12,058 bases of DNA from Bacteroidales bacterium UBA4230 (GTDB taxonomy: Bacteria > Bacteroidota > Bacteroidia > Bacteroidales > UBA932): NCBI GenBank assembly GCA_002395605.1, contig DGXO01000046.1, positions 4,771-16,828 of the forward strand. Direction: 5' to 3'. Shown here in pieces: positions 5,795-12,058 of this stretch. The notes beneath the pieces were generated by a model. It saw only the letters and a list, made by a program, of their open reading frames with translations. It did not search any database and had not been told where the DNA came from. Numbering within the stretch: position 1 is the stretch's first letter; each line of letters starts with the position of its first letter. The translations under genes were made by a program, and so were the position numbers.

Positions 5795-7417
5795 ATGAAA
5801 AAGCATTCCACCATATTCCTTGTCCTTTCCCTGGTATTCATGCTCCTTATGAGCCTTCCCTGGCTGGTTCCGCATATGGGCTGGACGGTCCTTGTGGGCT
5901 TTGTGCCGCTGCTCATCATGGAAAGGCTGGCCACGGAGTGGAAAACCCGCCGGTTTTTCTGGTGGCATTACCTTGCATTTGTCCTGTGGAATGCGGTAAC
6001 AACTTGGTGGGTTGCCGGCGCCACCGTTGGCGGGGCTGTGTTTGCCGTCCTTGCCAACGCCGTCCAGATGAGCGTTATCTTTGAAAGTTTCCGATGGGTA
6101 AAACGCCGCACTTCCGGTGTCCTTCCATATATTTATTTTGCATCGGCCTGGCTGGCCTGGGAAAGGTTTTACCTTACTTCGGCCCAGATTTCCTGGCCTT
6201 GGCTGGTGCTTGGAAATGCCTTTGCCGATACCACGGGCCTTGTGCAGTGGTACTCTGTGCTTGGACACCTTGGCGGTTCCCTTTGGGTGCTGGTTTCCAA
6301 CCTTGCCATCTTTGGAATAATGGTGGCTCTTTCCAATGGCCGAATGGGAAGTTGGAATGCCAAAGCGCGCGTTGCCGCGTTCTCTGGGCTGGTTATTGCA
6401 GTTTTCGGGCCCATGGTATGGTCGGCCTGCCTGAGGTATCAGGACCCTTCCGACGCTCCGTCACTCCGGGTAATGGCCGGTCAGCCAAATCTGGATCCCT
6501 ATGAGAAGTTCGGATCTCTTACCCAGGAGCAGCAGGATGCCCGTCTTCTGCATCTTCTGGACAGCGTCGGAGTGCCGAATGAGCCTTGTCTTGTACTTGC
6601 CCCCGAGACATTCACCGGCTACTTCATGCTGGACAACGTGAGGGGGCAAAAAAGCTTTATATGTTATCAGGAGTGGCTTGAAGAGCACCCTGATGCCACC
6701 TTCCTCTTTGGGGCTTCGGCCTATGATGTAAACGTCTCTTATTCCGCTCCTTCACTTCTTGCATACAAGCGCGGAGACAATCCGGACGGGCGGCACGTGT
6801 GGCTGACAAGCCGTAACAGCGCCATCATTACGGACACTACCGGAAGGTATGAGGTGTTCCATAAATCAAAGCTTGTGGTGGGCACGGAACTGACTCCTTA
6901 TCCCAAGGTTTTTGTACCGCTTGAGAATCTTTTGGGCGGTAATCTCATGGGGAAATGCGTTGGGCAGAAGGACATCTCCTGTCTTCACATGATGGCCGGG
7001 GACGAGACTGTTCCCATCGGCACAGCAATCTGCTATGAATCTGTCTATGGGGAATACTGCACCGGATATGTGCGGAAGGGTGCCCGGCTTCTTGCCGTTA
7101 TAACCAATGACGCCTGGTGGGGCAACACCCCCGGTTACAGGCAGCATTTCTCTTACAGCCGCCTTCGCGCAATTGAAACCCGCCGGTACATTGCCCGCTG
7201 CGGAAATACCGGCATCAGCGCTGTCATAGACCCCTGCGGCCGCGTTCTGTGCCGCACTCCCTGGTGGCAGCAGGCCGTCCTTTCCGGTGAAGTCAAACTT
7301 CTTGACGATGAAACCTTCTTTGTGCGTTACGGAGACATAGTGGGCCGCGTTTCCGTGTTCCTCTTCCTCCTTCTTGCCGCCGCTGCCATCTTCCGGCCAC
7401 GCCGTCCGATATATTAA
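5795..7417 (+). CDS. lnt: Apolipoprotein N-acyltransferase
   Basis: Lnt adds the third acyl chain to the N-terminal cysteine of lipoproteins in the inner membrane. The 540-residue protein has several hydrophobic segments in residues 5-210, a carbon-nitrogen-hydrolase (nitrilase-fold) domain at about 225-500, and a last transmembrane helix at about 518-533. By alignment with the E. coli enzyme, the Glu-Lys-Cys triad is E271 (LAPETFTGY), K357 (HKSKLVVGTE) and C413 (GTAICYESVYGE). The supporting glutamates are E365 and E415. The ATG at 5795 is preferred over a TTG at 5786 because the TTG lies inside the -7 box and the ATG gives the usual MKK start. It is divergent from the PASTA-rluD unit, with 55 bases between start codons. 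It is followed at once by a terminator that overlaps its stop codon. Confidence 0.94.
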   Translation: MKKHSTIFLVLSLVFMLLMSLPWLVPHMGWTVLVGFVPLLIMERLATEWKTRRFFWWHYLAFVLWNAVTTWWVAGATVGGAVFAVLANAVQMSVIFESFRWVKRRTSGVLPYIYFASAWLAWERFYLTSAQISWPWLVLGNAFADTTGLVQWYSVLGHLGGSLWVLVSNLAIFGIMVALSNGRMGSWNAKARVAAFSGLVIAVFGPMVWSACLRYQDPSDAPSLRVMAGQPNLDPYEKFGSLTQEQQDARLLHLLDSVGVPNEPCLVLAPETFTGYFMLDNVRGQKSFICYQEWLEEHPDATFLFGASAYDVNVSYSAPSLLAYKRGDNPDGRHVWLTSRNSAIITDTTGRYEVFHKSKLVVGTELTPYPKVFVPLENLLGGNLMGKCVGQKDISCLHMMAGDETVPIGTAICYESVYGEYCTGYVRKGARLLAVITNDAWWGNTPGYRQHFSYSRLRAIETRRYIARCGNTGISAVIDPCGRVLCRTPWWQQAVLSGEVKLLDDETFFVRYGDIVGRVSVFLFLLLAAAAIFRPRRPIY

Positions 7418-7452
7418 CAAAAAAAGACTCCGCAGAGGAGTCTTTTTTTGTT
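7416..7452. terminator. Bidirectional intrinsic terminator shared by lnt and tRNA-Gln
   Basis: Two perfect 16-base arms (aacaaaaaaagactcc at 7416-7431 and its complement at 7437-7452) enclose the 5-base loop gcaga. There is a T7 tract on either strand as read, so it can stop transcription from both sides. The left arm includes the last two bases of the lnt stop codon, and the right arm includes the last two bases of the tRNA. Confidence 0.92.
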
Positions 7453-7521
7453 GAACTGCAGCGATTCGAACGCTGACTGAGGGAACCAAAATCCCTAGTG
7501 CTACCATTACACCACAGTTCA
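7451..7521 (-). tRNA. tRNA-Gln (anticodon UUG)
   Basis: Read on the minus strand, the 71-base sequence folds into a cloverleaf. It has a 7-base-pair acceptor stem (TGAACTG with CAGTTCA, discriminator A) and a D arm with GTG/CAC. The anticodon stem AGGGA/TCCCT encloses the loop TTTTGGT, whose positions 34-36 read TTG. The T stem CAGCG/CGCTG encloses TTCGAAT. CCA is not encoded and must be added after transcription. A -7 promoter box lies 11 bases upstream. The 3' end runs straight into the shared terminator. Confidence 0.96.
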
Positions 7522-7532
7522 ATTCCGGACTG

Positions 7533-7540
7533 CAAAGATA
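7533..7540 (-). promoter_or_regulatory. -7 promoter box of the tRNA-Gln gene
   Basis: On the minus strand this reads TATCTTTG, a perfect TAnnTTTG box. It begins at the base after the kinase stop codon and ends 11 bases before the tRNA. This suggests the tRNA has its own promoter rather than depending on read-through from the kinase gene. Confidence 0.55.
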
Positions 7541-8410
7541 CTACTTTTTCTGGAAATGAAAATACTTGATGAGCCTTCCCATTTGTATCTTGAAAAATAT
7601 CTTATGCAGGATTGAGCCTTTTTGGTAATAAGCCCTCACGGCAAGGTCTGCGGCACCAAACCGGGCGGCCTCACGGTCGAATTCGGTATGGTCCTCCTTT
7701 CCGGTATAGGCCTTTGCAAAGGCGTCCCAGAAGAGGTTAAGTTGCTTTTTATCCATGTGGAAGATGTTCTGGGCCTGTTTTTGGGAAGCGTACACAACGC
7801 ATGACAAATAAAGGTGGCCAATATCGAACATGGGATTCCCCCAAGAGAACCGTCCAAGGTCTATCCAGTAATACTTGTCTCCGGACACTATTACATTCCC
7901 GGGGTGGAAGTCTCCGTGTACGCAGCCTGTACCCTCCGGCACGGACGCAATGAAGGCCCTGAGAATCTCAATATTCTTTTTGCCGAAATAGCTGGATGCC
8001 TTCAGCCCTTCCAGCGCCGTTTTCTTTCGGGCGGGAAATGCCGAAGCATTGCATGGCGTAGCCCACAGCTCTTTTCCAAGCTTGCAGAAAAGCCGTGCCA
8101 TCTCCTCTATGCGCTCCGGTTCATCGTGACAGATACGGAAGATGGACTTCTTGTCTTTGATGCGCTCCATGATGGTGGCGTAGGCGTCTCCGACACGTAC
8201 AATCTCCTTCATCCCGGGCGTACTTACGCCAAGGGCCGCCACGGAAGTGGACAGGTCAAACTCGCTTTTGACCGTTTCAAGGTTATTGAGCCCAGCCTTG
8301 TTAACCTTCAGAAGGACATCCGGCTGCTCCGGGTTCTCATAGGTGACGCCATTACCGCCTTCGCCTGTTTTTGTCCAGGCCGAAAGGTCTATTTGCCTGT
8401 AGTTGTCCAT
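7541..8410 (-). CDS. Aminoglycoside-phosphotransferase-fold kinase, substrate unknown
   Basis: A 289-residue soluble protein of the APH/choline-kinase fold. The N-lobe has the glycine loop GEGGNGVTY (about residues 16-24) and the ATP-binding lysine K35 in LLKVNK. The C-lobe has the catalytic loop HGDFHPGN at 165-172 (D167, N172), the magnesium aspartate D184 in WIDLG, and FDIGHLYL at 195-202. All key residues are present, so it should be an active small-molecule kinase. It may belong to the uncharacterised TIGR02172-type branch, but I cannot confirm this. The substrate cannot be read from sequence, and calling it a resistance gene would be unfounded. The ATG at 8410 is preferred over one at 8458, which would overlap the upstream gene and add an unlikely cysteine-containing leader. 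It is the last protein gene of the lon array, 19 bases after the ribbon-helix-helix gene. Confidence 0.83.
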   Translation of the reverse strand: MDNYRQIDLSAWTKTGEGGNGVTYENPEQPDVLLKVNKAGLNNLETVKSEFDLSTSVAALGVSTPGMKEIVRVGDAYATIMERIKDKKSIFRICHDEPERIEEMARLFCKLGKELWATPCNASAFPARKKTALEGLKASSYFGKKNIEILRAFIASVPEGTGCVHGDFHPGNVIVSGDKYYWIDLGRFSWGNPMFDIGHLYLSCVVYASQKQAQNIFHMDKKQLNLFWDAFAKAYTGKEDHTEFDREAARFGAADLAVRAYYQKGSILHKIFFKIQMGRLIKYFHFQKK

Positions 8411-8423
8411 GTTTTGCAAAACA
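8410..8423. promoter_or_regulatory. Perfect 14-base palindrome at the kinase start, candidate operator
   Basis: TGTTTTGCAAAACA is an exact palindrome filling most of the 19-base gap between the ribbon-helix-helix gene and the kinase, and its last base is the A of the kinase ATG. On the minus strand, TTGTTTTG (8424-8417) ends 6 bases before the ATG. That matches the -7 box at all fixed positions except one, at the spacing seen for lnt. Ribbon-helix-helix proteins bind short palindromes, so this is a plausible operator. Binding is inferred. Confidence 0.4.
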
Positions 8424-8429
8424 ATATAT

Positions 8430-8660
8430 CTAGAACAAAGTAGGGTGGTTTTCCTCAAGCTCTGAGAGCACTTTTGTCATGATGGCTTCCCGGAACAGGG
8501 CGCTGCGTGAGTGGACGCCGAAACGGGAACAGTATTCGTCAATTGCTGCCATTTCCGAATCGTTGAAAAGCAGTACGTGGCGGTTGCGGCGCAGCAGCAT
8601 CTGTTTCTGCTTTATGAGGTACTCGGGATCCACGCCCGGTATTTTCTTTCGGCGCGGCAT
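8430..8660 (-). CDS. Small ribbon-helix-helix DNA-binding protein
   Basis: A 76-residue protein with a basic start (MPRRKK) and a predicted ribbon-helix-helix (MetJ/Arc-type) core. The strand RHVLLF is at residues 27-32, helix A from about 34-47 (DSEMAAIDEYCSRFG) and helix B from about 51-69 (SRSALFREAIMTKVLSELE). Such proteins dimerise through the strand and insert it into the major groove of palindromic operators. The ATG at 8660 is one base after the stop of the thioredoxin-like gene (TGAGATG), implying coupled translation, and the kinase follows 19 bases later. The DNA target is unknown; the palindrome at 8410-8423 is the nearest candidate. I recall similar small proteins in other Bacteroidales but know no established name. 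The fold call is moderately strong. Confidence 0.72.
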   Translation of the reverse strand: MPRRKKIPGVDPEYLIKQKQMLLRRNRHVLLFNDSEMAAIDEYCSRFGVHSRSALFREAIMTKVLSELEENHPTLF

Positions 8661-8661
8661 C

Positions 8662-10065
8662 TCACAATTTGCTTAAATCCACATACCTGTGGGTAATGTA
8701 TCCTTTCCGGTCCAGCTCCAGCACAAACGGCATTGCCGTTAGGTCGAAGGTCTCGAGAAGGGTTTCGGCCAGCGCAGGGTCATCGGCCATGATGGCGTCC
8801 ATGTCCACAAGAAGCACCCGCGCGCGTTTTTGGGAGGCAATAACGGCCGAAACTTCATCCAAGGTCTTGGTGCACGAAGAGCAGCCGCCGGTGTAGAACA
8901 CCACATATCCGGGTTTTCCGCGGAGTTTCCGAAGGGGAAACACGCCTTCCTTGGACTCCTTTGCAAACAGGCATTTTTTGCGGCGGAGGGTGCCGGGGAC
9001 CTTGAGATCCGGGATACGGGTCCCAACAGGAGTGCGTGAGACAAGTTCAGTTAGGAATTTCCCAAAGGAAAGCACGTTGGCGGTATCTGCGGCCGAAGTC
9101 CAGACATCCTTTACCCCAAGGTATTTCTCTGTGAACGGGATGATTGCATCCCTGTAAGGCTCAGTATACTGCTGCGAGAGGTAGTACAGAAGGTCTCCCT
9201 CCACCTGCTTGAAAGAATCTATGTCTCCTTCGCCGAAGGTGCGTGCGGCAAGGTAATCGGCTACGTCAAGCACATCTGAAACCTTCAGGGTGTCCCCGTA
9301 GGCGCTGAAGAGCTGGGTATAACGCTCCATCTGGAGGTCTGAGCCGTAGGTGTATTTCCCGGAAGAGAACTCCCGCGCAAGGAGAATCTTCAGCGCCGGA
9401 GTGTCAAGGCCACGCCCTATGATATTCCCGGAAGGGCCGATGAGGAACATCCACGGCGTTTTGAGAACCCCGTAATTCATCTGCCACATTTCGTCATCGC
9501 CGGGGTCGTTCACGTTTACGGCAACCAGCTTGAAAGGGTACTCACCTGAATCTATAAGTGTCTGGAGAGCCTTTGTTTCGGCCTTGCAGGTGGCGCAGTC
9601 CGGTGCATAGAAATATAGCACCGTGTACTCTCCCTTGACGGGAACGCGGACGGTGGCGCCCGAACGGTCTTTGAGAACGGCCTCCGGGGCCTTGGACCCT
9701 ATGAGCGAAGACTTGTTGAACGTAACGTAGATGTCGGCGTTCCTGAGGTCTTCCTCAGAGTTCATGGGAACCTTCCCGGAAACAAGCCATTTTTGGGCAA
9801 TGTGCACCGCCACGGCGTCGTCGCCCATGATCTTGGACTTCAGGTAATGGTCGTAGATCTTAAGCGCGACATACTGCCTCACAAGGGAATCCTGGCAGGA
9901 TTCGATGAGGAAGTCGCATTCGGAGTTCTGCACGGCCGCAGGCTCTCCGGCAAGGGCAGCGAAATACTGCTCAAGCTTTGCCCCGAGTTCCGGATAGGAA
10001 TCCTTCTGGGCAAAAGCGCCGGTGCAAAGAAGAACGCCTAAAAAGAAAAGAACCAGCTTTTTCAT
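8662..10065 (-). CDS. Secreted protein with two thioredoxin-like (TlpA-type) domains
   Basis: A 467-residue protein with a signal peptide (residues 1-19, ending AFA before Q20). A first thioredoxin-like domain covers about residues 123-232, with active-site C157-A-T-C160 in YAPDCATCKAET and a cis-proline at P204 (KTPW). A helical region follows (about 240-345). A second thioredoxin-like domain covers about 347-462, with C395-S-S-C398 in YTGGCSSCTKTL and a cis-proline at P446. Both CxxC pairs are intact, so both domains can do thiol-disulphide chemistry, probably in the periplasm. An N-terminal helical segment (about 25-115) resembles the domain preceding TlpA-like folds in Bacteroidota. The direction (oxidase, reductase or isomerase) and the substrates are unknown. 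Its ATG overlaps the coaD stop as ATGA. Cys14 does not sit in a convincing lipobox, so a soluble product is more likely than a lipoprotein. Confidence 0.82.
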   Translation of the reverse strand: MKKLVLFFLGVLLCTGAFAQKDSYPELGAKLEQYFAALAGEPAAVQNSECDFLIESCQDSLVRQYVALKIYDHYLKSKIMGDDAVAVHIAQKWLVSGKVPMNSEEDLRNADIYVTFNKSSLIGSKAPEAVLKDRSGATVRVPVKGEYTVLYFYAPDCATCKAETKALQTLIDSGEYPFKLVAVNVNDPGDDEMWQMNYGVLKTPWMFLIGPSGNIIGRGLDTPALKILLAREFSSGKYTYGSDLQMERYTQLFSAYGDTLKVSDVLDVADYLAARTFGEGDIDSFKQVEGDLLYYLSQQYTEPYRDAIIPFTEKYLGVKDVWTSAADTANVLSFGKFLTELVSRTPVGTRIPDLKVPGTLRRKKCLFAKESKEGVFPLRKLRGKPGYVVFYTGGCSSCTKTLDEVSAVIASQKRARVLLVDMDAIMADDPALAETLLETFDLTAMPFVLELDRKGYITHRYVDLSKL

Positions 10066-10520
10066 AGCTTCACCCCCTTGGGAATAAAGGCGGAATAGTC
10101 TCCGCCATGTTTTAGGATATCCCTCACGGCCGAAGATGAGATGTGCGCAAACTCCTGCGCCGTAGGGATTATTATTGTCTCTATTTCAGGGGCCAGACGG
10201 CGGTTGGCGTCTGCGATGGAACGCTCCGTCTCAAAGTCTATCATGTTGCGGACGCCCCTGACTATGTGATTGATTCCAAGCTTCTTGCACAAATCCACGG
10301 TAAGGGTGTCGTACTGAATCACGGACACGCCCTTGATACCGGCCGTTGCCTGACCAATAATATCCAGCCTCTTTTGCATCTCAAAAAAGCCGCGTTTGTC
10401 CTGGTTTATGCCAACTGCCACCACAACTTCATCGAACATTGTGAGCGCGCGCATGAGGATGTTGAGGTGACCTGCGGTGAAGGGGTCGAAGGATCCGGGG
10501 AATAGTGCTATGCGGTTCAT
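10062..10520 (-). CDS. coaD: Phosphopantetheine adenylyltransferase
   Basis: CoaD transfers AMP from ATP to 4'-phosphopantetheine, the penultimate step of coenzyme A synthesis in the cytoplasm. The 152-residue length is typical. The nucleotidyltransferase signature appears as GSFDPFTAGH (T15-x-G17-H18). Conserved RGVRNMIDFETE follows at 89-100 and ISSSAVR at 127-133. I chose the ATG at 10520 because it overlaps the ung stop as ATGA, like the next junction, and places the first strand directly (MNRIALFPGSFDP). An ATG at 10529 would add three residues. The stop overlaps the start of the thioredoxin-like gene. Function is secure; only the start is uncertain. Confidence 0.95.
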   Translation of the reverse strand: MNRIALFPGSFDPFTAGHLNILMRALTMFDEVVVAVGINQDKRGFFEMQKRLDIIGQATAGIKGVSVIQYDTLTVDLCKKLGINHIVRGVRNMIDFETERSIADANRRLAPEIETIIIPTAQEFAHISSSAVRDILKHGGDYSAFIPKGVKL

Positions 10521-11185
10521 AGTTGCCATTGTATGGGCTCAAGGCCCTCTGAAACAAGTATCTGGTTAGTGCGTGAGAAATGCCTGCAGCCGAAGAAGGC
10601 CCCGCGGGCCAGGGGAGATGGATGCGCCGCCGTAAGGACGTAGTGCTTGGAGGTGTCTATGAGGGCCTGCTTTTCCTGGGCGAACCTTCCCCACAAAAGG
10701 AACACAAGCCCGTTCCGACGCTCTGAAAGCGTGCGGATTACGGCGTCTGTGAACTCCATCCATCCAATGCGGCTGTGGGAGGTTGGCTGCCCTGCCTCCA
10801 CGGTGAGGACGCTATTGAGGAGCAACACCCCCTGGCGTGCCCAGGCTTCAAGATTCGGCCTGCCGCTCATCTTGACGCCAAGGTCCGTCTCAATTTCATG
10901 GAAGATATTCTTCAGGGACGGGGGAGCGGGAATGCCGTCCGGAACGGAGAAAGAAAGCCCCATGGCCTGTCCGGGCCCGTGATAAGGGTCCTGGCCGATT
11001 ATGACCACCTTTACATCCGGCAGGGGAGTGAGGTTGAAGGCGTTGAAGATGAGGCTTCCGGGCGGATAGATTACCTTTCCGGCAGCCTTTTGGGCATGAA
11101 GAAAGCGCACCAAGGACTCAAAGTACGGTTTCCCGAACTCCTCTGCAAGTGCGCTTTTCCAGCTTTGTTCTATCTTTACGTCCAT
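10517..11185 (-). CDS. ung: Uracil-DNA glycosylase, family 1
   Basis: Ung removes uracil from DNA to start base-excision repair. The 222-residue protein has all family-1 motifs. GQDPYHGPGQAMGLSFSV starts at residue 64, with the water-activating aspartate D66 and the uracil-facing tyrosine Y68. LLLNSVLTVE includes the uracil-recognising asparagine N124, and HPSPL starts at H188. The ATG at 11185 lies 3 bases after the lon stop, and the gene overlaps coaD by four bases, so it is translated within the array. Length and motifs match the bacterial enzyme and nothing appears degraded. Confidence 0.97.
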   Translation of the reverse strand: MDVKIEQSWKSALAEEFGKPYFESLVRFLHAQKAAGKVIYPPGSLIFNAFNLTPLPDVKVVIIGQDPYHGPGQAMGLSFSVPDGIPAPPSLKNIFHEIETDLGVKMSGRPNLEAWARQGVLLLNSVLTVEAGQPTSHSRIGWMEFTDAVIRTLSERRNGLVFLLWGRFAQEKQALIDTSKHYVLTAAHPSPLARGAFFGCRHFSRTNQILVSEGLEPIQWQL

Positions 11186-11188
11186 TGT

Positions 11189-12058
11189 CTAAAAGATTGC
11201 CGCAATTACATCGGCAATAGTCTTCACATAGACAAAGGTAAGACCTTTTATGTAAATTTCCTTTATATCTTCAACATCTTTTTTGTTTTCCTCGGAAATA
11301 ATTATGGTATGTACGCCCGCGCGCTTGGCCGCAAGGATTTTCTCCTTGATGCCGCCAACGGGGAGTACACGGCCTCTCAGGGTCATTTCTCCGGTCATGG
11401 CATAGCCCTGTTTAGGGGCTTGGCCGCGGAGGGCTGAAACCATGGAACTCACAAGGGTGATGCCGGCCGATGGCCCGTCCTTCGGCACTGCTCCCTCGGG
11501 AACATGGACGTGGATGTCCTTCTTCATGAACTCCGCGGTGGTGGTTCCGGCAAGCTCCGGGTGGGCCTTGATGTACTGCCAGGCTATCTGGGCGCTCTCT
11601 TTCATTACGTCTCCAAGGTTTCCGGTCATGGAAAGGTTGCCCTTTCCTTCAGAGACCTGGCTCTCCACAAAGAGAATCTCTCCGCCCATTTCGGTCCAGG
11701 CAAGGCCTGTCACTACACCGGCGCCTTCATTACCCTTGACATCGTCGTGGAATGAGGTGGGAAGGCCCAGGTATTCCCTCAGGTGTGAGGGCTCTATTAC
11801 GCGGGGGAACTCCTGCCCAAGGGCAATCTTCTTGGCCGTGACGCGGGCTATCTTTGCAATCTGCTTTTCAAGGCCGCGGACGCCGCTTTCGTGGGTGTAC
11901 CTGTCTACTATTTCGGCAAGGGCTTCGTCCGTTATTTCAAGTTCGTCGGCCTTCAGGCCGTGCTCCTGGAGCTGTTTGGGCAGAAGGTAGCGGCGGGCGA
12001 TCTGGAGTTTTTCTTCGGCAAGATAACCTGAGACGTTGATCATTTCCATACGGTCCCT
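11189..12058 (-). CDS. lon: ATP-dependent protease Lon, C-terminal part (gene cut by the window edge)
   Basis: The last 289 residues of Lon, an ATP-driven cytoplasmic protease that degrades damaged and regulatory proteins. The visible part starts in the small domain of the AAA+ module (RDRMEMINVSGY), runs through its helices (YTHESGVRGLEKQI), and continues into the Ser-Lys protease domain. The catalytic serine lies in PKDGPSAG (codon 11470-11468) and the catalytic lysine in GGIKEK, about 41 residues later. The substrate-domain signatures GLAWTEMGGEILFVE and TGNLGDVMKESAQ are intact. The Walker motifs and N-terminal domain lie beyond 12058, which is an edge effect, not a truncation. It is the first visible gene of the minus-strand array, with ung starting 3 bases after its TAG stop. 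Confidence 0.96.
   Translation of the reverse strand, partial: RDRMEMINVSGYLAEEKLQIARRYLLPKQLQEHGLKADELEITDEALAEIVDRYTHESGVRGLEKQIAKIARVTAKKIALGQEFPRVIEPSHLREYLGLPTSFHDDVKGNEGAGVVTGLAWTEMGGEILFVESQVSEGKGNLSMTGNLGDVMKESAQIAWQYIKAHPELAGTTTAEFMKKDIHVHVPEGAVPKDGPSAGITLVSSMVSALRGQAPKQGYAMTGEMTLRGRVLPVGGIKEKILAAKRAGVHTIIISEENKKDVEDIKEIYIKGLTFVYVKTIADVIAAIF

Noticed and set aside
7814..8443. Long plus-strand open frame antisense to the kinase
   Set aside because: The opposite strand encodes a complete APH-fold kinase. The antisense product has no recognisable motif.
8411..8458. Kinase start at 8458
   Set aside because: It would overlap the ribbon-helix-helix gene by 29 bases and add a 16-residue leader unlike the family. 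The ATG at 8410 directly begins the family-like sequence.
8410..8660. Toxin-antitoxin module made of the ribbon-helix-helix protein and the kinase
   Set aside because: The pair sits at the end of a housekeeping array, shows no sign of mobility, and the kinase looks like a small-molecule phosphotransferase. It is kept only as a possibility inside the finding on this pair.
11233..11240. Minus-strand TACCTTTG in the end of lon as an internal promoter for ung
   Set aside because: It is explained by Lon codons (LTFVY), has no -33 element, and tight gene spacing makes a separate promoter unnecessary.
1..12058. CRISPR array, insertion sequence, prophage or integrated element at the tRNA
   Set aside because: I found no spaced direct-repeat series, transposase, integrase or duplicated tRNA end. 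The genes on both sides of the tRNA are ordinary chromosomal ones.

Overview
The window looks like a chromosomal piece from a member of the Bacteroidota, most likely a fairly GC-rich member of the Bacteroidales (possibly uncultured or gut-associated). Four things point there. Start codons mostly lack Shine-Dalgarno sites, and five matches to the Bacteroidota -7 promoter box (TAnnTTTG) lie just upstream of genes. There is a large outer-membrane beta-barrel protein with an N-terminal carboxypeptidase-regulatory-like domain. A membrane-anchored PASTA protein without a kinase domain is coupled to rluD, and a small ribbon-helix-helix protein of Bacteroidales type is present. Most genes are housekeeping genes and I see no phage, insertion sequence or CRISPR array.

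Layout from left to right. At 1-50 (minus) is the first 16 codons of a secreted or membrane protein running off the window. It is divergent from ruvC (216-773, plus), which is followed 4 bases later by a 1003-residue outer-membrane barrel protein (778-3789). This rightward unit meets a leftward unit, PASTA protein then rluD (5739-3884, minus, joined by an ATGA overlap), at a perfect 34-base palindrome (3829-3862). The PASTA promoter lies back to back with the promoter of lnt (5795-7417, plus). lnt ends in a strong bidirectional terminator (7416-7452) that also forms the trailer of a minus-strand tRNA-Gln(UUG) gene (7521-7451).

Everything from 12058 down to 7541 is one tightly packed minus-strand array: lon (3' part), ung, coaD, a secreted protein with two thioredoxin-like domains, a ribbon-helix-helix protein, and an aminoglycoside-phosphotransferase-fold kinase. 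Gaps are 19 bases or less and two junctions are ATGA overlaps. The kinase start is preceded by a perfect 14-base palindrome, a plausible operator for the ribbon-helix-helix protein encoded just upstream.

Functionally the window mixes DNA repair (ruvC, ung), envelope biogenesis (barrel protein, lnt, PASTA protein), ribosome modification (rluD), coenzyme A synthesis (coaD), proteolysis (lon) and periplasmic thiol chemistry. The most unusual item is a 78-base block of three tandem hairpins (4880-4957) that looks like a pair of inverted REP-type repeats and is read in frame as residues 6-31 of RluD. Other items worth a look are the apparently leaderless ruvC and lnt transcripts, the intergenic palindrome, and the ribbon-helix-helix/kinase pair with its palindrome.
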